Origin: Castellaniella sp034674885
GTDB lineage: Bacteria; Pseudomonadota; Gammaproteobacteria; Burkholderiales; Burkholderiaceae_B
Assembly (NCBI RefSeq): GCF_034674885.1
Contig: NZ_JAUCDS010000011.1
Coordinates: forward strand, 32,370 to 96,369
Length of the DNA stretch: 64,000 nucleotides
Direction of reading: 5' to 3'
Below are positions 58,231 through 64,000 of this stretch, piece by piece; the stretch's first letter is position 1, and every line of letters begins with the position of its first letter. The notes below the pieces were generated by a model. The model was not told the DNA's origin and did not search any database. It worked only from the letters and a program-made list of their open reading frames with translations. The position numbers and the translations under genes were made by a program.

Positions 58231-60414
58231 ATGGACCTGAACCCCAGCCAGCACGAAGCCGTGCGCTACCTGGACGGCCCCTGCCTGGTGCTGGCCGGCG
58301 CGGGCAGTGGCAAGACGCGCGTCATCACGCGCAAGATGGCCTACCTGCTGCGTGAATGCGGCTACCAGGCCCGTCACGTGGTGGCGCTGACCTTCACCAA
58401 CAAGGCCGCGCGGGAAATGAACGAACGCGTCCGCACCCTGGTCGACCCCCGGTTGCTGCGTGGCCTGACGGTCGGCACCTTCCATTCCCTGGGCCTGCGG
58501 TTCTTGCGCGAGGAATATGCGGGGCTGGGGCTCAAACGCGGGTTTTCCATCCTGGATGCCACCGATGCGCAGGGCATCATCCAGGAATTGCTGGCTACAA
58601 CCGACCGTGCCCGCTTGCGGGCCGTGCAGCAGATGATTTCCCTGTGGAAGAACGCCCAGCTGGACCCTGACGGCGCGTCCCGGGCGGCCCAGGGGCCGGA
58701 CGAGGCGGAAGCCGTGCGCGTCTACCGCAGCTACGAGGCGACCTTGCGGGCCTATCAATCGGTCGATTTCGACGATCTGATCCGATTGCCGGCGCAACTG
58801 CTGCAGGATGACGAGTCCGTGCGGCAGCGCTGGCAGGCGCGGGTGCAGTACCTGCTGGTGGACGAATACCAGGACACCAATGCCTGCCAGTACCAATTGG
58901 TACGCCTGCTGTGCGGCGACCGGGCCATGCTCACGGCCGTGGGCGACGATGACCAGGCCATCTACGCCTGGCGCGGCGCCACGGTAGAAAACCTGGCCCA
59001 GCTGGAACGCGATTACCCGCGCCTGAGGCTGATCAAACTCGAACAGAACTATCGCTCGGTGCAACGCATCCTGCAGGCTGCCAACCAGGTGATCAGCCAC
59101 AACCCCAAGACCTTCGACAAGACCCTGTGGTCCGACCTGGGGATGGGCGATCCCATTGGCGTGACCCCGATGGATTCGGACCTGATCGAGGCGGAATCGA
59201 TTGCCATGCGCCTGTCGGCCGCTCGTTTCGAGCGCCAGGCCCAATGGAAGGACTTTGCTGTCCTGTACCGGGGCAATCACCAGGCCCGGACCATGGAGCA
59301 GGCGCTGCGCACCCTGCGCATCCCCTATACCGTGTCCGGCGGCCAGAGTTTTTTCGATAAGGCGGAAATCCGCGACGTGCTGGCCTGGCTGCGCCTGATC
59401 GCCAACGAAGACGAAGATCCCGCCTTCATCCGTGCAGCCACGACGCCCCGTCGGGGCATTGGGCAAAATACCCTGCAGGCCCTGGGCGGCGAGGCAGCCC
59501 GGCGGGGGGTATCCCTGTTCACCGTCGCTGCCGACGTGACCGAGGCCATTTTGCCCGCTGCCCGCCAGCGCGAGGCGGTGCAGGGCTTTGTCCACCTGAT
59601 CCAGCATTTCCAGGGCCGGGCGGCCCGGCGAGGCGGTGCGGTGCCGCCCTTGCCGGGCGCAGACGTCCAGGGTGATCTGCTGGCCTTCGATCCGGACCCC
59701 GCGCCCGCAGAATTCGAGGCCTCCGGAGGATCGCGCGATGCGCCGCAGGCAGTGACCGCAGGGCTGTCAGGTGCGGCCGTCGGCATCGACGGTCTGCGTG
59801 AAGACAATGCCGCCCGGGTGCTGGACGACCTGCTGGCCGCCATGGGCTACGAGCGCCATCTCTATGACACGCTCGACGAACGTCAGGCCCAGACGCGCTG
59901 GGCCAACGTGCTGGAACTGCTGGAATGGCTCAAGCGCAAGGCCGACGAAGACGACATGACCCTGCTGGAACTGGTGCAGCACGTGGCGCTGGTCACCATG
60001 CTGGAACGCTCGGACGACGAGGAACCCGATGCGGTCAAGCTGTCCACCCTGCATGCCTCCAAGGGACTGGAGTTTCCGCACGTCTATCTGATCGGGGTCG
60101 AAGAGGGCCTGCTGCCGCATCGCGGCGGGGATGACGAGGGTGACGTCAGCGAGGCCGCCATGGCGGCCCGGGTGCGCCGTATTCAGGAAGAGCGCCGTCT
60201 GATGTACGTCGGCATCACCAGGGCTCAGCGCACCTTGCAGATCAGCTGGTGCCGCAAGCGGCGGCGCGGGCGCGAGGACACCATGTGCGAACCTTCTCGC
60301 TTCATCGCCGAGATGGGCCTGCAGGCGCAGGCAGATGGTTCCGTGCCAGGGGCATCTGAAATGGACCCGGATCGCGCCCTGAGCAGCCTGAAGAACCTGC
60401 TCAAGCGCCCATGA
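58231..60414 (+). CDS. rep: ATP-dependent DNA helicase Rep (UvrD family)
   Basis: A 3'-5' superfamily 1 helicase of 727 residues. The start MDLNPSQHEAVRYLDGPCLVLAGAGSGKTRVITRKMAYLL contains Walker A; LLVDEYQDTN is motif II, GDDDQAIYAWRGA is motif III, and LSTLHASKGLEFPHVYLIGVEEGLLPH is motif V. It fits Rep better than UvrD in length and in the N-terminal sequence. An Ala/Gly/Pro-rich insertion of about 60 residues lies in the 2B region near residue 470. Being next to priA, both genes concern replication-fork maintenance. Confidence 0.94.
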   Translation: MDLNPSQHEAVRYLDGPCLVLAGAGSGKTRVITRKMAYLLRECGYQARHVVALTFTNKAAREMNERVRTLVDPRLLRGLTVGTFHSLGLRFLREEYAGLGLKRGFSILDATDAQGIIQELLATTDRARLRAVQQMISLWKNAQLDPDGASRAAQGPDEAEAVRVYRSYEATLRAYQSVDFDDLIRLPAQLLQDDESVRQRWQARVQYLLVDEYQDTNACQYQLVRLLCGDRAMLTAVGDDDQAIYAWRGATVENLAQLERDYPRLRLIKLEQNYRSVQRILQAANQVISHNPKTFDKTLWSDLGMGDPIGVTPMDSDLIEAESIAMRLSAARFERQAQWKDFAVLYRGNHQARTMEQALRTLRIPYTVSGGQSFFDKAEIRDVLAWLRLIANEDEDPAFIRAATTPRRGIGQNTLQALGGEAARRGVSLFTVAADVTEAILPAARQREAVQGFVHLIQHFQGRAARRGGAVPPLPGADVQGDLLAFDPDPAPAEFEASGGSRDAPQAVTAGLSGAAVGIDGLREDNAARVLDDLLAAMGYERHLYDTLDERQAQTRWANVLELLEWLKRKADEDDMTLLELVQHVALVTMLERSDDEEPDAVKLSTLHASKGLEFPHVYLIGVEEGLLPHRGGDDEGDVSEAAMAARVRRIQEERRLMYVGITRAQRTLQISWCRKRRRGREDTMCEPSRFIAEMGLQAQADGSVPGASEMDPDRALSSLKNLLKRP

Positions 60415-60448
60415 AAAACAGCCACACCGTCCAAGACGATGTGGCTGT
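60414..60448 (-). terminator. Terminator of the small basic gene
   Basis: ACAGCCACA (60418-60426) and TGTGGCTGT (60440-60448) form a 9-bp stem. The A-run 60414-60418 gives TTTTT on the minus strand, so it ends the small gene at 60501-60728. It touches the rep stop codon and could also stop rep transcription. Confidence 0.78.
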
Positions 60449-60500
60449 CCGATATTCCGGTGTGCTGGGGCCGCGCCCGCAGGTCAGGCCCCGGCCCTGA

Positions 60501-60728
60501 TTACCAGGGCGTACGGTTGTACAGCATGTTGCGAGCACGTGCCTCGGCCTGGGCATTGATGACGGCCACGATGCCGCGACCCACTGCCTTGACGCCCCGG
60601 CCCAGTGCGCGACCGGCGGTGCGCAGGCCCTTTTTCAGGGACAGAGGTTGCGTTTCGTTCAGAAACGTATGGGCGTAGGCGCGTTCCAGCGCATCAGACA
60701 TCAGGTTCGGGGTGTGGGCGTAGTTCAT
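60501..60728 (-). CDS. Small basic protein of unknown function
   Basis: A 75-residue protein not recognised from any named family. It starts MNYAHTPNLMSDALERAYAHTF, followed by a Lys/Arg/Gly-rich stretch LKKGLRTAGRALGRGVKAVGRGIVAVINAQAEARARNML that could form an amphipathic, positively charged helix. A clean ribosome-binding site AGGAG lies 7 nt before the ATG, it has its own terminator, and three palindromes stand upstream, so it is very likely a real, regulated gene. Binding to nucleic acid or to membranes would suit the charge pattern, but neither is shown. Confidence 0.7.
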   Translation of the reverse strand: MNYAHTPNLMSDALERAYAHTFLNETQPLSLKKGLRTAGRALGRGVKAVGRGIVAVINAQAEARARNMLYNRTPW

Positions 60729-60770
60729 GACTGACTCCTGTTTCAGAAGCTTCAGATTTTCAACAAGGTC

Positions 60771-60828
60771 AGTATAGGGTAAACCCTAGGATAAAGCTAG
60801 GGGTAAACCCTAATATTTACCCTAGGGT
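60771..60828 (-). promoter_or_regulatory. Promoter with three tandem palindromes upstream of the small basic gene
   Basis: TAGGGTAAACCCTA (60775-60788), TAGGGGTAAACCCTA (60798-60812) and ACCCTAGGGT (60819-60828) lie about two helical turns apart. On the minus strand TATACT (60776-60771) is a likely -10 overlapping the first palindrome, and no good -35 is visible, which suggests control by a protein bound at the palindromes. They resemble the palindrome at 53829-53842. Confidence 0.7.
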
Positions 60829-60888
60829 CGAAATTACGCATGGATGTGTGGTGAAAACCACAATGTCACCCCACCGGGCGCGCGTACC

Positions 60889-60938
60889 AGAAAGGCAAAG
60901 GCCGGATCGGCGCATGCAGATCCGGCCTTTGCCTTTCT
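60889..60938. terminator. Perfect 20-bp hairpin
   Basis: AGAAAGGCAAAGGCCGGATC (60889-60908) is repeated as its exact complement at 60919-60938 around a 10-nt loop. It lies 8 bp downstream of the enoyl-CoA hydratase stop on the minus strand and most likely ends that transcript. There is no separate T-tract, but the outer stem is T/A-rich. Such a long perfect stem is unusual. Confidence 0.75.
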
Positions 60939-60946
60939 ACACGGCG

Positions 60947-61678
60947 TCAGTCCTTGCGGGCGAAGAATCGCTGAAACGCTGCCTGGGCCTCCGCGCTTTT
61001 CAGGCGCTCGAAGAAAACGGAGGCTTCGGCATCCAGCACCTGATGCACTGTGTCTCGTTCGGGGGCTCGCAGCAACTGCTTGCTGGCGCGCACGGCCTGG
61101 ACAGGTTGCGCCGCCAATGCCTGGGCGCACGCCCGGGCGGCCGACAGGGGATCGTCCTGGATGCTGCTGATCAGCTGGCCGGCCAGGGCCTCGTCGGCAT
61201 CGAAGGGCTGCGCCTGCAGCAGCCACTGCGCCGCACGGCGCGAGCCCGCCAGCCGGGGCAGCAGGAAACTGGATGCGCCCTCCGGGCACAGGCCCAGCGA
61301 GACGAACGGCAGGCGAAAGACCGCACTGCGGTCGGCATACACGAAATCGCAATGGGCCAGCAGGGTCACGCCAACGCCCACCGCCTGCCCCCGTACGGCG
61401 GCGATGACGGGCACATCGACGCTGGCCAGCGTGTGCAGAAAAGCGATCGAGCCCACGTCGCGGCTGTCATGCGGCATCTGGAATTCCGCCAGATCATTGC
61501 CGGCGGTGAAGTGGCCGCCCGCGCCGTGCAGGACGACGGCGGCGCACGTCGGGTCGTCGTCGGCGTCCCGCAGCGCCCGGTCGATGTCGCGATACATGGC
61601 GTCGGTCAGGGCGTTGCGCCGTTCCGGCCGGTCGATCAGGATTTCCAGGGTGGAGCCGTCGCGGGTCTGGCGAATCAT
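60947..61678 (-). CDS. Enoyl-CoA hydratase/isomerase family protein
   Basis: A 243-residue crotonase-fold enzyme. The oxyanion-hole segments are GGHFTAGNDLAEF (about residues 54-66) and GQAVGVGVTLLAHCDFVYA, and FVSLGLCPEGASSFLLPRLAG is the second active-site region, with Glu in the position used by hydratases. The exact acyl-CoA substrate is unknown. Its ATG overlaps the stop of the nitronate-monooxygenase-type gene by 4 bp, and both lie behind a palindrome identical in core to that of the fadN operon, so a role in fatty-acid degradation is inferred. Confidence 0.9.
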   Translation of the reverse strand: MIRQTRDGSTLEILIDRPERRNALTDAMYRDIDRALRDADDDPTCAAVVLHGAGGHFTAGNDLAEFQMPHDSRDVGSIAFLHTLASVDVPVIAAVRGQAVGVGVTLLAHCDFVYADRSAVFRLPFVSLGLCPEGASSFLLPRLAGSRRAAQWLLQAQPFDADEALAGQLISSIQDDPLSAARACAQALAAQPVQAVRASKQLLRAPERDTVHQVLDAEASVFFERLKSAEAQAAFQRFFARKD

Positions 61679-62652
61679 GAGCAGGTCTCCGTGATGAAGC
61701 AGTCCCGTAGCGCGTGGGCGGCCTGCTGGTATTCATCGCGCAGACGGGCGACGATGTCGGCGGTAGGCTGCACGGCATCGATGTTGCCTACGCCCTGGCC
61801 GGCGCCCCAGATGTCGCGCCAGGCCTTTTTGCTGTCGCTGCCAAAATGGGTGTCCTGGGCAGCGGGCAGGTGGTCTGGATCCAGGCCGATGTTGCGCACG
61901 CAGGGTTTCAGGTAGTTGCCCGGGATGCCGGTGAAATAGGGGGTGTAGACGATGTCGGCGGCGGCCGTGTCGACGATCATCTGTTTGTATTCGGCCTGGG
62001 CATTGGCTTCGGCGCTGGCGATGAAGCGCGTGCCGATATAGGCGAAATCCGCCCCCATGGCGCGCGCGGCCAGGATGTCCTGTCCCCGGCTGATGGCGCC
62101 CGACAGGCAGATCGGCCCGTCGAATATCCGCCGGACCTCGCCCAGCAGGGCAAAGGGCGACAGGGTCCCGGCATGGCCGCCCGCGCCGGCGCAGACCAGG
62201 ATCAGGCCGTCCACGCCGGCTTCGATGGCCTTTTGCGCGTGCCGCAGGGTCGTCACGTCGTGAAAGACCTTGCCACCCCATCCGTGCACGGCATCCACGA
62301 CCTGGCCGGGCGCCCGCAGGCTGGTGATGATCAGCGGCACGCGGTGCCGGGCGCAGGTTTCCAGGTCGGCCTGCAGCCGGTCATTGGATTGGTGGATGAT
62401 GTGGTTGATGGCATAAGGCGGGATCGGCCGGTCGGGGTCGGCGGCCCGCAAGGCAGCCAGGCCGTCTTCGATCTGCGTCAGCCAGGCGTCCAGCGTCTCC
62501 TGGGGCCGGGCGTTCAGGGCCGGCATGGACCCGATGATGCCGCTGGCGCATTGCGCGATCACCAGTTCCGGGTTGGACACGATGAACATGGGGGCGGCCA
62601 TGACCGGCAGGGTCATGGTCTGGTGCAGCGAGGCTGCCAAGGAATGAGGCAT
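61675..62652 (-). CDS. Nitronate monooxygenase-type FMN enzyme
   Basis: A 325-residue TIM-barrel flavoprotein of the nitronate monooxygenase/2-nitropropane dioxygenase family. It has the N-terminal LPVMAAPMFIVSNPELVIAQCASGIIGSMPALNARP and the FMN-phosphate segments VCAGAGGHAGTLSPFALLGEVR and DFAYIGTRFIAS. In actinobacteria and proteobacteria such genes often accompany acyl-CoA degradation genes, where the true substrate is unsettled. Here it is coupled to the enoyl-CoA hydratase gene and preceded by the same palindrome as the beta-oxidation operon. Confidence 0.9.
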   Translation of the reverse strand: MPHSLAASLHQTMTLPVMAAPMFIVSNPELVIAQCASGIIGSMPALNARPQETLDAWLTQIEDGLAALRAADPDRPIPPYAINHIIHQSNDRLQADLETCARHRVPLIITSLRAPGQVVDAVHGWGGKVFHDVTTLRHAQKAIEAGVDGLILVCAGAGGHAGTLSPFALLGEVRRIFDGPICLSGAISRGQDILAARAMGADFAYIGTRFIASAEANAQAEYKQMIVDTAAADIVYTPYFTGIPGNYLKPCVRNIGLDPDHLPAAQDTHFGSDSKKAWRDIWGAGQGVGNIDAVQPTADIVARLRDEYQQAAHALRDCFITETCS

Positions 62653-62689
62653 GAGGATGGTCTCCCGCAGAGTAACTCGCCTATTCTAA

Positions 62690-62707
62690 TTCAAACGATC
62701 GTTTGAA
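62690..62707 (-). promoter_or_regulatory. Second copy of the fatty-acid-type palindromic operator
   Basis: TTCAAACGATCGTTTGAA is an 18-bp perfect palindrome identical to the core of the site at 40611-40632. On the minus strand TAGAAT follows directly as a possible -10, so the site would occupy the spacer of the promoter for the monooxygenase/hydratase operon, 38 bp from the ATG. Confidence 0.8.
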
Positions 62708-62756
62708 CCATGCGGGGTATCCCGGATGCGCGATGCCGTTCGCCCAGCCACACAAG

Positions 62757-62791
62757 AAAAAACCCCCGAGCCGGAAGCGGCATCGGGGGTT
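62757..62791 (-). terminator. Terminator of the cytochrome c gene
   Basis: AACCCCCGA (62761-62769) and TCGGGGGTT (62783-62791) form the stem. The A-run 62757-62762 gives a T-tract on the minus strand, 27 bp after the cytochrome stop. Confidence 0.85.
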
Positions 62792-62818
62792 CGGGAACCT
62801 AAGAAGGCGCGCGGCGGT

Positions 62819-63745
62819 TTATTTCGCGGCGTCCACCATGTATTCGATGGCGGCCTTCAGTTCGTCGTCAGTGGCCTGCGAGCCCCCGCGCGGCGGCATG
62901 GCACCCACGCCCGAGATGGCTTTCTTCAGCATGGCGTCCAGGCCGGTCTTGATGAAGGGTTCCCAGGAAGCCTTGTCGCCGAATTTCGGCGCGCCGGCCA
63001 CGCCCACCGAGTGGCAGGTGATGCAGACGGACTTGTAGAGCTTTTCGCCCACGGTGTTGCCGGCGGATGCCTGGGTGGCTTCGGCCTTCGGCGCGGCGGC
63101 CGGTTGCGCTGCGGGTTGTTCAGCCGCCTTGGGGGCGGCGGCCTGCGCGGCCGGCTTTTGTTCGGCGGGCTTGGCTGCAGCGGCGGGCGCGGCTGCAGCG
63201 GCTGCAGGTGCGGCGGCCTGATCGCCAGCCGGTTCCTTGGGTTCCGGGAAGTCGGCGCCAGAATGGTTGGTCATGTAGGCCACGGCGCGGGCGACTTCAA
63301 AGTCATCCAGCGAGGAGTTGCCGCCCTTTGGGGGCATGGCGCCGATCCCATGGATGGCGTTCTTGACCAGGTCTTCGAAGCCTTGCTTGATGAACGGCGC
63401 CCAGGCGTCCTTGTCGCCGAATTTCGGCGCACCGGCCACGCCGGAGCCGTGACAGGCGACACAGGTGGACTGGAAGACCTGTTCGCCGGTCTTGAAGACC
63501 TTGGGCGCGTTGGCGTCGACCAGCTTGAACCCGGCCACGGGCTGGATGCGTTTGGCGATGGCTTCTTCGGTCTGGCTGTCGGAACCGTAGCCCGTGCGGA
63601 TCGAGGAGCCCACCAGGTTGACCAGCAGAATGATGACCGAGATGGGTATCACGAAGGCCAGCACGACGGTGATCAGCAGCTGTTTTGGTGTCTTGATGGG
63701 ACTTTCGTGTCCGTGCCCGTGTTCGGCGTGTTCTGGAAGACTCAT
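62819..63745 (-). CDS. Membrane-anchored di-heme cytochrome c (c5-like)
   Basis: A 308-residue cytochrome with one N-terminal membrane helix (LLITVVLAFVIPISVIILLVNLVG, about residues 23-46) and two periplasmic cytochrome c domains. Haem motifs are CVACH and CITCH, each followed by GVAGAPKFGDK and a Met-containing IG/VGAMPP loop that supplies the sixth ligand. The domains are near repeats of each other and joined by a linker of about 60 residues made almost only of Ala, Pro and Lys. It probably carries electrons to a terminal oxidase. The His-rich start (HAEHGHGHE) is cytoplasmic and unexplained. Confidence 0.92.
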   Translation of the reverse strand: MSLPEHAEHGHGHESPIKTPKQLLITVVLAFVIPISVIILLVNLVGSSIRTGYGSDSQTEEAIAKRIQPVAGFKLVDANAPKVFKTGEQVFQSTCVACHGSGVAGAPKFGDKDAWAPFIKQGFEDLVKNAIHGIGAMPPKGGNSSLDDFEVARAVAYMTNHSGADFPEPKEPAGDQAAAPAAAAAAPAAAAKPAEQKPAAQAAAPKAAEQPAAQPAAAPKAEATQASAGNTVGEKLYKSVCITCHSVGVAGAPKFGDKASWEPFIKTGLDAMLKKAISGVGAMPPRGGSQATDDELKAAIEYMVDAAK

Positions 63746-63880
63746 GTTGGGTTCCTGGGATATTGGAATGCGGCCATTGGCCTGCCGCCGGTGTCGTGTC
63801 GCCCGACCGTTTCTGTTACAGGCCTCAACCTTCGATTATAGCGACAGCCCCGGTACACTGCAGGGATAGGATAAACCCGC

Positions 63881-63886
63881 TACAAT
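63881..63886 (+). promoter_or_regulatory. Possible -10 element of the tRNA-Arg gene
   Basis: TACAAT with a GC-rich discriminator (GTCGAGCCCCC) lies 59 bp before the tRNA 5' end. The matching -35 is weak (CTGCAG around 63858). Confidence 0.4.
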
Positions 63887-63945
63887 GTCGAGCCCCCGTA
63901 TTGCAATGATGCGGGGCTGCATCGGCAGCCATGCCGATGACCTCG

Positions 63946-64000
63946 GCGCCTGTAGTTCAATGGATAGAATAGGAGTTTCCGAAGCTTCTGATACAGGTTC
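63946..64000 (+). tRNA. tRNA-Arg (anticodon CCG), 5' part, cut by the window edge
   Basis: The acceptor strand GCGCCTG (63946-63952), D-arm GTTC/GAAT, and anticodon stem GGAGT/GCTTC with loop TTCCGAA (anticodon CCG at 63979-63981) are all present, and the T-arm has begun (CAGGTTC) when the window ends. The anticodon reads CGG arginine codons. The variable loop is short (class I). tRNA-Arg genes are frequent integration sites, but what follows is outside the window. Confidence 0.88.

Noticed and set aside
1..64000. CRISPR array, prophage or integrated plasmid
   Set aside because: No regularly spaced repeats, integrase, phage structural gene or conjugation gene was seen.

Overview
The window comes from a GC-rich (roughly two-thirds G+C) betaproteobacterial chromosome, most likely family Alcaligenaceae (Bordetella/Achromobacter/Castellaniella relatives). 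The clues are gene order (hisI-F-A-H-B-D-G / murA / bolA / ABC-2 exporter / mlaC-A-D-E-F on one strand), a short-form HisG, a FadN-type beta-oxidation fusion, and hemE next to priA. Genus cannot be fixed from sequence reading alone. No CRISPR array, phage or intact insertion sequence was seen.

Region 1 (1-12.4 kb, minus strand) is a core block. It holds histidine biosynthesis genes hisG, hisD, hisB, hisH, hisA, hisF and hisI (hisC is absent), then murA, a BolA-family gene, an ABC-2 type exporter, and the Mla outer-membrane phospholipid transport genes mlaF-E-D-A-C (mlaB is absent). Region 2 (12.4-14.6 kb, plus strand) is a small envelope-stress module: an ECF sigma factor, a zinc-finger anti-sigma factor, an LTxxQ-type periplasmic protein, and a secreted protein of unknown function. 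Near-identical ECF-type promoters (GGAACTT-N16-TTGA) precede both the sigma gene and the secreted-protein gene. Region 3 (14.6-20.8 kb, minus) is gltB-gltD, glutamate synthase.

Region 4 (21-38.2 kb) is a complete catecholate-siderophore locus. A minus-strand operon reads entE, a free-standing aryl carrier protein, entF (C-A-T-TE NRPS with a serine-type specificity code), a YncE-like beta-propeller lipoprotein, entC, entB (isochorismatase only) and entA. Upstream lie a Sfp-type phosphopantetheinyl transferase and a ferric-siderophore ABC importer. Divergent from these are an IroE-like esterase and a FepA/BfeA-like TonB receptor. Fur-box-like sites with a shared AATGAGAA core sit in all three promoter regions. 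The prediction is synthesis, import and intracellular hydrolysis of an enterobactin-type DHB-serine trilactone, with an unusually split EntB.

Region 5 (38.2-40.5 kb) is an accessory strip: a BrnT/BrnA toxin-antitoxin pair, DUF937 and DUF3597 small proteins, and a degenerate RAYT/IS200-like protein that has lost its HUH motif and carries an AT-hook-like tail. Region 6 (40.6-46 kb) holds fadN-like and fadA-like beta-oxidation genes behind a perfect palindromic operator, then pgi. The operator core recurs exactly at 62.69 kb in front of a nitronate monooxygenase/enoyl-CoA hydratase operon. Region 7 (46.1-52.3 kb) is a ddpXABCDF-like operon: a VanX-type D-Ala-D-Ala dipeptidase plus a peptide ABC importer. 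It converges on an AGCS amino-acid:cation symporter.

Region 8 (53.7-64 kb) contains a Fis-type regulator, hemE, an AT-rich segment with DnaA boxes, priA and rep, a small basic orphan protein behind three tandem palindromes, the nitronate monooxygenase/hydratase pair, a membrane-anchored di-heme cytochrome c, and the 5' part of a tRNA-Arg(CCG) cut by the window edge. A palindrome TAGGGTTAACCCTA near the Fis gene resembles the three in front of the orphan gene, which suggests an unidentified regulator linking them.
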